From a virus, in the IMG/VR virus record IMGVR_UViG_3300031920_000341, positions 1-64,000 of that record: a stretch of 64,000 nucleotides of DNA; one strand, written 5' to 3'. This document shows positions 1 to 7,454 of the stretch, in pieces; the stretch's first letter is position 1, and the number at the start of each line of letters is the position of its first letter. The notes under the pieces are model-generated. The model was not told where the DNA came from. It made no database searches and was given only the letters and a program-made list of their open reading frames with translations. Both the position numbers and the translations under genes were made by a program.

Positions 1-137
1 TCAAAAGTTCTCCAACCATTACGTCTTAGTGCCTTAACCATTTGTGGTAGTTTAGAACCAGCTTTTATCATATCATCTTCCATACCTTCTGGCATGATAA
101 CATTTCCTTTGTCGTCTGTTTTAACTATTGTTTCCAT
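1..137 (-). CDS. Partial unknown protein, N-terminus only
   Basis: An open frame starts at an ATG at 137 and runs out of the window at position 1, so only about 45 N-terminal residues are visible (METIVKTDDKGNVIMPEGME and onward). The start overlaps the stop of the upstream kinase/phosphatase gene as TAATG, which supports translational coupling in one operon. The fragment is acidic then basic and shows no motif I recognise. It does not look like the usual N-terminus of nicotinamide phosphoribosyltransferase, a common neighbour of phage PRPP synthetases, but too little is visible to exclude anything. Confidence 0.6.
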   Translation of the reverse strand, partial: METIVKTDDKGNVIMPEGMEDDMIKAGSKLPQMVKALRRNGWRTF

Positions 138-1048
138 TATTTAATTTCATCGAAGTCATATATTAAAAATTCTGATACATGCATTGCATTCATTTTACGA
201 TCTTTTATTTTATAAAGTACATCATGAAAATCATCAAGCATCATAATATCTTGTTTATTAATTTTTAATTTAATTGATAAGTTATCGAGCATTTCTGCTT
301 TATGCCTACCTTGATTTACAAAAAATCTTCTATCTTGTGGAATATTAAAAAATTCATTGAGCCATTCGTTTTTTTCTTGTATTGAAAAAGAATTCGGAAC
401 AGCAGAAAGAATGTATAGTTCATAACCTGCCCTATGTAGTAAATGTAATTTATTAATTACAGGATGAACTGGTTTTAGCCATTTATGTATTTCGCCATTT
501 ACAAAATCAATTTCACCATTGATAATTGGTAATGTTCCAAGTGCCGCAACAACTCCATCCATATCAACAAAGATATGTTTGTTTGTAAAATAATTTACAA
601 CTTCGTAAAAATCAACAATTTCAATAAGTCTATTGAATTGTGCTGTTTCTTTTATTGCCTTTTTAATTATTTCTTCATATGGAACTTTACGTTGACGTTT
701 TTGACTACGTTCTATACAAATTTGATATGGTGTTTTAATATGAACTAATTTAACTGCATAATTTTTATCATGAAGCATTTTAATAATTCTTATGGTATAA
801 GAATTATTAATACTACCAGTATCCATAACAACATTTACACCTACATCTGCAATATTATTAATTAATAACTCAGCTTCCTTTACACTATGTTGATGTAGTT
901 TATATGCAAAATTAGGATCATAGTCCAGATGTTTTTCTTTAATATTATCAGCCGATACTATTTTAAAGTCTTTTAAATGTTCTTGTTCTTTTATCCATGA
1001 TGTTTTACCAGCTAATGGTAAACCCATTAAAATTACAGCTAAACTCAT
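137..1048 (-). CDS. pnk: Polynucleotide kinase-type P-loop kinase fused to HAD phosphatase
   Basis: The N-terminal half is a P-loop kinase of the AAA_33/polynucleotide kinase type with Walker A G9..GKTS(14-17) and a conserved D in VVMDTGS near residue 76. The C-terminal half begins a HAD phosphatase at residue 160 with the catalytic DMDGV (162-166), a second motif around LSAVPNS and a third around MMLDDFHDV; it also resembles 5'(3')-deoxyribonucleotidases. The kinase-then-phosphatase order is that of T4 Pnk (PseT), which heals 5'-OH and 3'-phosphate RNA ends before ligation. An Rnl2-type RNA ligase (9.9-11.2 kb) and a CCA-adding enzyme (3.2-4.7 kb) in the same region support an RNA-repair role. 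The gene lies 2 nt after the PRPP-synthetase-like gene in one minus-strand operon. A nucleotide kinase plus nucleotidase is the alternative. Confidence 0.8.
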   Translation of the reverse strand: MSLAVILMGLPLAGKTSWIKEQEHLKDFKIVSADNIKEKHLDYDPNFAYKLHQHSVKEAELLINNIADVGVNVVMDTGSINNSYTIRIIKMLHDKNYAVKLVHIKTPYQICIERSQKRQRKVPYEEIIKKAIKETAQFNRLIEIVDFYEVVNYFTNKHIFVDMDGVVAALGTLPIINGEIDFVNGEIHKWLKPVHPVINKLHLLHRAGYELYILSAVPNSFSIQEKNEWLNEFFNIPQDRRFFVNQGRHKAEMLDNLSIKLKINKQDIMMLDDFHDVLYKIKDRKMNAMHVSEFLIYDFDEIK

Positions 1049-1050
1049 AA

Positions 1051-1950
1051 TTACTTTAATTTATTAAATGGTATGATTGTTACTATTTCGCTTTTCTTTT
1101 CAATTTCAGGTAATTCCATGGAAATATTTGTATACCAAGAATCTGTGGTATATATTTTTTTAAAATACTTAGCTAATTCTTTAAATCCATAACTAAACAA
1201 TCCATGACTAATAGCAAGATAAATATCATTTGCACCAGCATCTTTTAATTTTGTTGCAATTCTCATAAAAGTTCTTCCGCCATCACAAATATCATCAACA
1301 ATTAAACAATCATACCCAGGAGGAATTTCATCATATACCCTAAAACCAGATACTTCTTGTGTAATAGGATCACGATGTTTGTCACACTTAATTAATAAAA
1401 ATTTATTATCTAAGAAATTAAGTAAATCATAAATTTTCTTTTGTGCTCCGGCATCAGGACAAACAATTGCTATTTTTTTATGTGGGATTTCAATAATATC
1501 TTGTATAACCCTATTGATAAAATAATGATTATTTTCAACAATACAATTATCAATTAGAGGATAGGTAACAGATGAATGCGGATCAAATATAATAACCTTA
1601 TCGAATCCTAATGAATTTATAAGGTCAGCATATACTTTTACCGTAAGTGCTTCGCCAGAAGAACGTATGGCATCTTGACGTGCTCCTGGAAAATAAGGTA
1701 GGAATAATTTTATACTTTTAATATTATAAAGTCGTCTTAATGCATCTACAGCAACAGCTAATTCACCAAAATCATTGAAACTTTTTATTCTTTGAGTTAT
1801 CATAACATCTTCTATAACAACTCGATCACTTAAAGTTATTTTAATATGTGGTTCACCTCCAAAAAATGTAATAATTTTAAATGTAATATCAGTTTCATGT
1901 TTTATTGAATTGAATGGATCAAATCCTTTTGTTAAATTTAAATATCTCAT
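1051..1950 (-). CDS. prs: Ribose-phosphate pyrophosphokinase (PRPP synthetase) family
   Basis: This 299-residue protein has the family motifs in order: RQD at 91-93, the FDPHS segment at 122-126, PDAGAQKK at 165-172 and the ribose-5-phosphate/PRPP loop VDDICDGGRTF at 218-228. PRPP synthetases move pyrophosphate from ATP to ribose-5-phosphate and feed nucleotide and NAD synthesis. In phages, members of this family also occur in NAD-salvage operons; in the NARP1 pathway the homologous enzyme Adps works on ADP-ribose instead. Sequence alone cannot separate these activities, and the phosphoribosyltransferase partner is not in this window. The start ATG overlaps the upstream gene's stop as ATGA and the kinase/phosphatase gene follows 2 nt later. 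Confidence 0.88.
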   Translation of the reverse strand: MRYLNLTKGFDPFNSIKHETDITFKIITFFGGEPHIKITLSDRVVIEDVMITQRIKSFNDFGELAVAVDALRRLYNIKSIKLFLPYFPGARQDAIRSSGEALTVKVYADLINSLGFDKVIIFDPHSSVTYPLIDNCIVENNHYFINRVIQDIIEIPHKKIAIVCPDAGAQKKIYDLLNFLDNKFLLIKCDKHRDPITQEVSGFRVYDEIPPGYDCLIVDDICDGGRTFMRIATKLKDAGANDIYLAISHGLFSYGFKELAKYFKKIYTTDSWYTNISMELPEIEKKSEIVTIIPFNKLK

Positions 1951-2243
1951 ATCTTTGTATTTTTTGGATAAAATCCGATAATTGTATCAGAAATTTTCAT
2001 AAAATTATTATTATTTAATAATAATATTAGTGAATTCATTTCAATATATTGAAATTTTCCACTTCGATCTGAGTCTATATAAACAACTCTACCACTAGTA
2101 ACGGTGTTACCTTGTGTATTACGTATAATTATATCTCCCCAGTTTTGTGATTGGTGAATTGTATATGTATCAATATAATCACGTTCTTCACGTTCACCAC
2201 GTAATATAAGAAGTATTGATTCAGTTTTAATATTTATATTCAT
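1947..2243 (-). CDS. Hypothetical 98-residue protein, first gene of the prs-pnk operon
   Basis: No family is recognised. The protein is beta-rich in appearance, with NWGDIIIRNTQGN and GRVVYIDSD segments that would suit a small barrel, and it has no signal peptide. It is the promoter-proximal gene of the operon: a strong early-type promoter (2274-2307) ends about 30 nt upstream, and its stop overlaps the next start as ATGA. A small early protein of this kind could be a host-takeover factor, but nothing in the sequence shows that. Confidence 0.7.
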   Translation of the reverse strand: MNINIKTESILLILRGEREERDYIDTYTIHQSQNWGDIIIRNTQGNTVTSGRVVYIDSDRSGKFQYIEMNSLILLLNNNNFMKISDTIIGFYPKNTKI

Positions 2244-2273
2244 TCAAGATTATCTTTATATTAATTTAGAATA

Positions 2274-2307
2274 CAAATGTATGCATTATAAATGAAACAG
2301 AAAAGTA
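2274..2307 (-). promoter_or_regulatory. Early-type promoter P1 (upstream of 1947-2243)
   Basis: Read on the minus strand, the box TACTTTTCTGTTTC (2307-2294) is followed by exactly 12 nt and then TACATTTG (2281-2274). The second element is a perfect match to the Bacteroidota -7 consensus TAnnTTTG. The same arrangement occurs in three other places in the first 10 kb. The next start codon is at 2243, giving a leader of roughly 25 nt. Confidence 0.72.
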
Positions 2308-2308
2308 A

Positions 2309-2584
2309 TTATAACTGAGGCATAAGAATTTCAGTTGGTATTGAATCAAATTCAAGTTGTTTATATGATATATATTTTACTGATACTTTTTTACCTGGAA
2401 TAATTGTAGCTTTACCATCAAAATCTGTAAACACTTTTAATCCATTAGAATAAATTGAAACTCCAGTAAGTGGTTCTCTTGTTACTGAGTCAAGAACGGT
2501 TATTACAACTGGTTGCATATTAGATGTTGGGTTATTGCTTGACATCAATATTATTAAAAACAAAAATATTATTAAATATTTCAT
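2309..2584 (-). CDS. Exported carboxypeptidase-regulatory-like (CarboxypepD_reg) domain protein
   Basis: Residues 1-15 form a hydrophobic signal peptide or anchor (KYLIIFLFLIILM after the initiator Met). From about residue 26 there is a single carboxypeptidase-regulatory-like fold: VVITVLDSVTREPLTGVSIY, then a TDFDGKATI turn and VKYISYKQ. This arrangement is typical of the small beta-domains at the N-terminus of Bacteroidota SusC/TonB-dependent receptors. There is no Cys after the signal, so it is not an obvious lipoprotein. The phage probably sends it to the periplasm or outer surface; interference with a receptor is an inference. It lies alone between two promoter regions. Confidence 0.72.
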   Translation of the reverse strand: MKYLIIFLFLIILMSSNNPTSNMQPVVITVLDSVTREPLTGVSIYSNGLKVFTDFDGKATIIPGKKVSVKYISYKQLEFDSIPTEILMPQL

Positions 2585-2696
2585 AGTCTATATAATTTTA
2601 ATTATTTACTATATATTATATAGAATATTAAACCTTTGAGTATTAACTTATTACTAACTTATTACTAATATTCACGTTCAATAACTAAACATAATC

Positions 2697-2731
2697 AACT
2701 TAGACACTACGTCTAAGATAGTGTCTAAGTT
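2697..2731. repeat. 13-bp perfect inverted repeat with motif aacttagacacta
   Basis: The arms aacttagacacta (2697-2709) and tagtgtctaagtt (2719-2731) are perfect complements around a 9-nt spacer. A further direct copy, acttagacact, lies at 2761-2771 across the end of the 2759-3109 gene. The hairpin sits just downstream of that minus-strand gene but is not followed by a T run on the minus strand, so it is a weak terminator candidate; an operator or RNA-processing site is equally possible. Confidence 0.6.
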
Positions 2732-2758
2732 AAGCTATATTTTAGATAAAAATTGGTT

Positions 2759-3109
2759 TTACTTAGACACTTTATGTGCAATAAGTCTGTTTACAAACCT
2801 GGCTTGGTTCTTATCAAAACGATTACAAATAGTTCCCATTACATCTCTTGTGAAACTATTTACATCTCTTTTTTTAGGAATATTAATGACATAAAGCACA
2901 CCATTTTCGATTGCCTGTTCAATACCTTTAGAACGTTTAAAGTTATCAAGTGGATTACAAATACTCATACATATTTCAAGTCTTGTACCATCAACTTCGG
3001 CAACAAATGTTGCACGTCTTTTCTTTTCGTGTTTTTCTTGATCATCATCTTCTTCCCAAATATCATGATGTTCTGAATGTACGATGTATTTAAATTCTTT
3101 TGTTTTCAT
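2759..3109 (-). CDS. Hypothetical 116-residue protein
   Basis: No family is recognised. The N-terminal third is strongly charged (WEEDDDQEKHEKKRR near residues 18-32) and the remainder looks like a mixed alpha/beta domain ending in a basic segment. It is a single-gene unit under its own early-type promoter (3139-3172) and is followed by the inverted repeat at 2697-2731. An open frame on the opposite strand covering the same span is a shadow: it lacks a promoter, while this strand has one. Confidence 0.7.
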   Translation of the reverse strand: MKTKEFKYIVHSEHHDIWEEDDDQEKHEKKRRATFVAEVDGTRLEICMSICNPLDNFKRSKGIEQAIENGVLYVINIPKKRDVNSFTRDVMGTICNRFDKNQARFVNRLIAHKVSK

Positions 3110-3138
3110 AAAAATAATGTTTTTAAATTAATTTGATG

Positions 3139-3172
3139 CTAAAGTAAGTAAAATAGTCGAAACAGAAAAGTA
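3139..3172 (-). promoter_or_regulatory. Early-type promoter P2 (upstream of 2759-3109)
   Basis: On the minus strand the box TACTTTTCTGTTTC (3172-3159) is identical to that of P1. It is followed after 12 nt by TACTTTAG (3146-3139), a one-mismatch version of TAnnTTTG. The start codon is at 3109, about 30 nt downstream. Confidence 0.7.
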
Positions 3173-3204
3173 ATAATTGAAATATATAAAAGAAAAGCAT
3201 TTAA

Positions 3205-4686
3205 TTGGTGAAAACCTTAAGCAAATATTTTATAAAAGAATTTAAATATTATATTCCAATGTTTGAAAGTAAGGATATTAAGATGGAAATTCCAGAAGAT
3301 GTAATGCAAGTTTATGATGCATTCAAAAGGAATGGCAAACAATTATATGTTGTTGGCGGTGCTGTACGTGATGCAGTAATGGGTAATATTCCTCATGATT
3401 GGGATTTAGCAACCAATGCAAAACCAGAAGAAAGTATTGCCATTGCTAATAAAGAAGGATTAAAACACACAGAAGAAGTTGGTGAACGATTTGGTATAGT
3501 TATTATAAATGGACATGAAGTTGCTACATTTAGACAAGATAAAGGCAAGGGTCGTCGACCTGATTCTGTATCATATACTGATATAGAAGGTGATGTAATG
3601 CGTAGAGATTTAACAGTTAATGCATTATTTTATGATATTGAAAAGCAAGAGGTTGTCGATATGGTTGGTGGCATAGATGATCTACATAAGAATCAAATAA
3701 GAAGTGTTGGTGAACCTAAATTAAGATTTGAAGAAGATCCATTAAGAAAGCTTCGTGCAGTACGATTTATTGGAAAACTAAATAATGGTAGAATTGAAGA
3801 GAAAACATATACTGCGCTTCAAGAGGATCCTGATATATCAATGATTAATTCTGATAGTATTTATAAAGAATTTATGAAGGGAATAATAGAATCTAGGTCA
3901 ACTAAGCAATATCTTGATGTTGCTGATAAACTTGGCATGCTTGAACAAATACTTCCTGGATTTAATTTAAAGAGACCGTTTATTGATGAGAATGATCCAA
4001 TTATTATGTTGGCATATTTAACCCAAGAAATGGATGGAGACACAGTAGAACGAATGTTAATGAATTTAAAGTATTCTAATGATCAAGCATATGGTGTTAA
4101 ATTTTTATTATCGTTATTGCATTTTGCACCAGAACAAGTATTTAAACATCATACAAATTATGTAAGATCCAAACTTTCTCCTGAGCAGGTAATTAGATGG
4201 GGAGAATTAATAGGTAAAGATCTTTCTAAGTTTGTCGAGTATAAACCATCGGTAAGTGGAAAAGATGCTCCATCTGAATTAAAAGGTAAAGCTGTTGGTG
4301 ATTGGAAAGATAATGAAGAAACAAAAAAATATAATTCAATGTTTGAAAAATTAATACCAATGTTTGAAGATTTTAAAGGTGATGAAGAATTAACTAATTT
4401 ATGGAACATATACATGGAATTTATTGAAGGTATCGATGGAAAAATTTCTGAAACAGGTGAACTTGAATCTAAGTATTGGAAAGAAGAAGTTGAACCTGAA
4501 CTTAATAGAATAACTAGAACGGTAAAAACATTAAGTGATGTTTCATCAGAAAGCGAAGAGATTATTCAAAATTTAAAAGATTTACTTGATGGTCTTGATG
4601 GATTAATTAGTGAACAAGGAAATTCTATAGAAAATTTTTGGGAAACAGGTGTCATCAGAAAGGCTAGATTATTGATTAGTAACTAG
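3205..4686 (+). CDS. cca: CCA tRNA nucleotidyltransferase
   Basis: A class II CCA-adding enzyme/poly(A) polymerase-type nucleotidyltransferase. The motifs are GGAVRD (51-56) followed by the metal-binding DWD (65-67), RRDLTVNAL (133-141) and EDPLRKLRAVRF (177-188). It restores the 3' CCA of tRNAs. The C-terminal 250 residues are longer than needed and include a charged, probably coiled-coil region (about 400-480) without recognised motifs. The open frame begins TTG-GTG at 3205; the first ATG is at 3259 (residue 19, MFESKDIK), which may be the true start. It is one of the few plus-strand genes in this region. With the kinase/phosphatase and RNA ligase nearby it suggests a tRNA repair set. Confidence 0.88.
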   Translation: MVKTLSKYFIKEFKYYIPMFESKDIKMEIPEDVMQVYDAFKRNGKQLYVVGGAVRDAVMGNIPHDWDLATNAKPEESIAIANKEGLKHTEEVGERFGIVIINGHEVATFRQDKGKGRRPDSVSYTDIEGDVMRRDLTVNALFYDIEKQEVVDMVGGIDDLHKNQIRSVGEPKLRFEEDPLRKLRAVRFIGKLNNGRIEEKTYTALQEDPDISMINSDSIYKEFMKGIIESRSTKQYLDVADKLGMLEQILPGFNLKRPFIDENDPIIMLAYLTQEMDGDTVERMLMNLKYSNDQAYGVKFLLSLLHFAPEQVFKHHTNYVRSKLSPEQVIRWGELIGKDLSKFVEYKPSVSGKDAPSELKGKAVGDWKDNEETKKYNSMFEKLIPMFEDFKGDEELTNLWNIYMEFIEGIDGKISETGELESKYWKEEVEPELNRITRTVKTLSDVSSESEEIIQNLKDLLDGLDGLISEQGNSIENFWETGVIRKARLLISN

Positions 4687-4748
4687 ATAATACATTATAT
4701 CTGAACGTTCTGTATATAAGACCACGGTTATCTTACGCGCATTTTATG

Positions 4749-4756
4749 TATAAATA
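4749..4756 (+). promoter_or_regulatory. T4-like late promoter element TATAAATA (phoH)
   Basis: An exact TATAAATA, the T4 late promoter core, lies 37 nt upstream of the PhoH start in an otherwise empty 107-nt interval. Confidence 0.5.
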
Positions 4757-4793
4757 ATAATGAGAAATTTCTTATTAAAAAAATGCGTTTTAT

Positions 4794-5495
4794 ATGCTAG
4801 AGTTAAAAGAAAAAACTAGGGGCCAAGAATACATTAAGAAGCGTCCCAAAAATCCCATCAAATTTAAAATTCAATTAAACGAAGAGCAAAAACAAGCCAA
4901 AACCATCATCATGGAGAATGAAATTTCAGTTCTACTTGGTGCTGCTGGTTCTGGTAAAACTTTGCTTGCTTGTCAGATTGCTTTAGGTGGGCTTTTTACC
5001 AAACAGTTTGAAAAAATAATCATTACAAGACCTACGGTAAGTAAAGAAGATATTGGTTTTTTACCAGGAGACATGCGTGAAAAAATGGATCCATGGGTAC
5101 AACCAATTTATCAAAATATGTTTATTATGTATGATAAAGAAAAAATTGAGAAAACAATTAAGGATGGATTTATTGAGATAGTTCCTGTTTCATTTATGAG
5201 AGGTAGAACATTTGTAAATTCATGTATAATCGTTGATGAAGCTCAAAATATTACACATGATCAAATGCTTATGATTGCAACTAGATTAGGTAAAACAAGT
5301 AAGATGATTATTTGTGGAGATACAACGCAAATTGATTTGAAAAATAAAGGGGAATCTGGATTAAAGTTTCTTTATACTGTTGCTAAACGAATTAATGGTA
5401 TGGCAACAGTAAAATTATTAGAAAATCATAGATCTCCCATAGTTGATGATTTAATAAGAGAATATGAAAGTTTATCACCCGGAATTCTTAAATAG
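4794..5495 (+). CDS. phoH: PhoH-like P-loop ATPase
   Basis: PhoH family ATPase of 233 residues with Walker A GAAGSGKT (49-56), the family's TRPTV segment (78-82), Walker B IIVDEAQN (145-152) and a sensor-like ICGDTTQID. Such proteins are frequent in marine and T4-like phages; biochemical work on relatives points to RNA/DNA-dependent ATPase or helicase activity, and the role in infection is unsettled. It follows the CCA-adding gene by 107 nt with its own late-type element, and its 3' end overlaps the convergent small gene at 5488 by 8 nt. Confidence 0.9.
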   Translation: MLELKEKTRGQEYIKKRPKNPIKFKIQLNEEQKQAKTIIMENEISVLLGAAGSGKTLLACQIALGGLFTKQFEKIIITRPTVSKEDIGFLPGDMREKMDPWVQPIYQNMFIMYDKEKIEKTIKDGFIEIVPVSFMRGRTFVNSCIIVDEAQNITHDQMLMIATRLGKTSKMIICGDTTQIDLKNKGESGLKFLYTVAKRINGMATVKLLENHRSPIVDDLIREYESLSPGILK

Positions 5496-5721
5496 GATTT
5501 TCTGGTATTTTTTGAAATATTCTTTTCCACCAGGATTGTTGGTAGTATTCTCCAACTTTTGTTAACACTCTTTCTGATTGTGTTCTGTTATTACATTTGG
5601 AACATTCAAAGTGATAGTCGTCACCATAATATAGCATACTTCCCCAGCATTGACGAAAAATTTTTCGTTCATGTATTCGTTCTATTTTTGCACTTGAATT
5701 ACATGTACATATTTTATGCAT
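5488..5721 (-). CDS. Small Cys-rich (zinc-ribbon-like) protein, 77 aa
   Basis: The protein has Cys pairs CTC (5-7) and C-S-K-C (40-43), plus C25, which could bind zinc, and a Trp/aromatic-rich C-terminus (QQSWWKRIF). No specific family is recognised. It is the second of two adjacent small Cys-rich genes transcribed from promoter P3 and overlaps phoH tail-to-tail. Confidence 0.6.
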   Translation of the reverse strand: MHKICTCNSSAKIERIHERKIFRQCWGSMLYYGDDYHFECSKCNNRTQSERVLTKVGEYYQQSWWKRIFQKIPENPI

Positions 5722-5728
5722 GAATTAT

Positions 5729-5914
5729 TTACTTTTTATGCGTATATGGTATTACTTCAACGCCAGGTACTTTTCGTGTTTCTTTATTTTCACATTTTGG
5801 ACATAATATAATTGTATGGGGACTTCTGGTACTTATTGTTACATATAACATTATACCTTGTTCAAAATCATTTAAACAATTATGACATGTTTGTTTCCTT
5901 TTAGATTTAGCCAT
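5729..5914 (-). CDS. Small zinc-finger protein, 61 aa
   Basis: Two CxxC pairs, CHNC (10-13) and CPKC (38-41), are 24 residues apart and form a plausible four-Cys zinc site in a basic protein starting MAKSKRKQ. This fits a small nucleic-acid-binding or RNA-polymerase-modifying protein, but the function is unknown. It is the first gene after early-type promoter P3. Confidence 0.65.
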   Translation of the reverse strand: MAKSKRKQTCHNCLNDFEQGIMLYVTISTRSPHTIILCPKCENKETRKVPGVEVIPYTHKK

Positions 5915-5945
5915 TTCTATCTTATTTATTTATTTAAATTTTCTG

Positions 5946-5979
5946 CTAAATTATATAATATATTTGATACAGAAAAGTA
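5946..5979 (-). promoter_or_regulatory. Early-type promoter P3 (upstream of 5729-5914)
   Basis: On the minus strand TACTTTTCTGTATC (5979-5966, one change from the shared box) is followed after 12 nt by TAATTTAG (5953-5946). The start codon at 5914 lies about 31 nt downstream. Confidence 0.68.
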
Positions 5980-5990
5980 TAGATAAATTT

Positions 5991-6476
5991 TTAAGCATTT
6001 TTTGCTACTTCGTTAAATACCTTTTGAACATCGATTTTTCTTGAATTTTCATCAATAGCTTCTATTGCACCAATCTTTATTAAATCCTTTGCATTAATTT
6101 CGGCTAATATTTGTCCACGCATTTTATGTGCATCAAATGCAACAATTGCGATTATATCAGCTGCCTCAAATGGACCGCTGTAAGATGCATATTTATTTTT
6201 GAAATTGAAAAATGGAACTACCTTTACCTTTTTTCCAGTATAGTATTCAAAATCATATCCAGGATCAGTTCCTGGTTTCATTTTAAGATTTATTATATTT
6301 AATAACTTATTACGTCTGGATTTTTGAAATACATATTGTGCAGATTTTGCTGCATATAAAAATAAAGTTTGACTTATTTCATCTGGGCCAAATGAAAAAT
6401 AATATGAATAACATTGTTGTGCAAATGCTATTAAATAGTCATTTTGTGTTTTGTTAATTTGTATTTTTTGTTCCAT
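5991..6476 (-). CDS. Hypothetical 161-residue protein
   Basis: No family is recognised. The N-terminal half is helical and aromatic-rich (QQCYSYYFSFG), and the C-terminal half holds a VVPFFNF strand and a predicted alpha/beta region. It lies downstream of the 126-residue gene on the same strand, separated by 30 nt, and probably shares its late-type promoter. Confidence 0.6.
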   Translation of the reverse strand: MEQKIQINKTQNDYLIAFAQQCYSYYFSFGPDEISQTLFLYAAKSAQYVFQKSRRNKLLNIINLKMKPGTDPGYDFEYYTGKKVKVVPFFNFKNKYASYSGPFEAADIIAIVAFDAHKMRGQILAEINAKDLIKIGAIEAIDENSRKIDVQKVFNEVAKNA

Positions 6477-6506
6477 ATTAATTATATGGAAAATAGGAAA
6501 ATAGTT

Positions 6507-6887
6507 TTATACACCTAGGCCATCACCCTTTAATGGTATACTAACAATCATTCCGAATAATTGATTTATTCCTACAGTACCTGGTTTTACTGGTTCTATT
6601 TTAATTAACCATTTCTTTCGTGTCATATTTGACATCTTTACTGTTGGATCATTTACAGCATCAAGCATTCTTTGTTTTAATTCATTAAATTTTGGTCTAT
6701 TGCCCATAGTTTGCATTATTAACTTAAATTCATGTGCAAGTGTATGTTCCTTTTGGCTTAATTTAGCTTTAGCTAATCTATCACGTTCAAAATATTCGCC
6801 CTTTGCACCTTTATTTTTGTTAAATCTATTTGGTCTTGCAGTTGCTTCATTTATCATTTGATTAACTTTAGGTACAAATTGTTCCAT
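6507..6887 (-). CDS. Hypothetical basic 126-residue protein
   Basis: A Lys/Arg-rich protein, with ARPNRFNKNKGAKGEYFERDR near residues 16-36, then a helical middle and a hydrophobic C-terminus. No family is recognised. A TATAAATA late element lies 19 nt before the start codon, so a role in the virion or late in infection is likely. It is divergent from the plus-strand gene at 6981. Confidence 0.62.
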   Translation of the reverse strand: MEQFVPKVNQMINEATARPNRFNKNKGAKGEYFERDRLAKAKLSQKEHTLAHEFKLIMQTMGNRPKFNELKQRMLDAVNDPTVKMSNMTRKKWLIKIEPVKPGTVGINQLFGMIVSIPLKGDGLGV

Positions 6888-6906
6888 GTTAAAACATTAT
6901 TTTTAT

Positions 6907-6914
6907 TATTTATA
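6907..6914 (-). promoter_or_regulatory. T4-like late promoter element TATAAATA (6507-6887)
   Basis: An exact TATAAATA on the minus strand, 19 nt before the start codon. It is one half of a divergent promoter pair with the element at 6955-6965. Confidence 0.62.
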
Positions 6915-6954
6915 TGTAAAAACCTTATAAAGTTTTTGTATATTATATATGAGA

Positions 6955-6965
6955 GTAAATAAATA
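6955..6965 (+). promoter_or_regulatory. Probable late promoter, GTAAATAAATA
   Basis: A TAAATAAATA run lies 15 nt before the ATG at 6981. It resembles other late elements in the window (GATAAATAAATA at 55235, TAAATAATA at 24606) but lacks the exact TATAAATA core. Confidence 0.42.
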
Positions 6966-6980
6966 AAACAATTATAATTT

Positions 6981-7448
6981 ATGCTTCATACATATATAAA
7001 TGAATTTCATGGATTTTTTAATGATGGATCATTTACACAGGATGAACAAATTCGTAATTGGGCATTATTTGGAAAAACTTATTTTGAAAATATATTTTTG
7101 AAAATAGATGATTTTGAAGTACTTAAATCAACATATTTGGAAAAAACCAAGACTGTGAATAATAGAATAGCAAAAATTGCATTATATTATTTTTACAAAT
7201 ATAGAGAAAAACAACTTCTTAATGATATACAAGAAGGAATTGAAGAAAGAAAACCTAAACCAAAATGGTTTACATTAGATCAAAAAAAATTAAATTATTA
7301 TGAACAAGTAATAACCAATACATATGCAAAAGCAGTTTTAGATACTGTTAAGCAAAATAACGGTCGTTGTTCAGAAAGACAATATACAATATTAAAATTA
7401 GCTATAGAGGGTAATATTACCCCTAGTTTATTTGGTACAAAAAATTAA
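6981..7448 (+). CDS. Hypothetical 155-residue protein
   Basis: A mainly helical protein with no recognised family. Residues 60-100 are basic (KIALYYFYKYREKQ) and the C-terminus ends in a turn-rich segment. It forms a two-gene plus-strand unit with 7455-8213, 6 nt downstream. Confidence 0.62.
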   Translation: MLHTYINEFHGFFNDGSFTQDEQIRNWALFGKTYFENIFLKIDDFEVLKSTYLEKTKTVNNRIAKIALYYFYKYREKQLLNDIQEGIEERKPKPKWFTLDQKKLNYYEQVITNTYAKAVLDTVKQNNGRCSERQYTILKLAIEGNITPSLFGTKN

Positions 7449-7454
7449 ATTAAT

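Noticed and set aside
2753-3076. Plus-strand open frame opposite the 2759-3109 gene
   Set aside because: No promoter or coupling on the plus strand, and the minus-strand gene has a strong early promoter and better protein composition.
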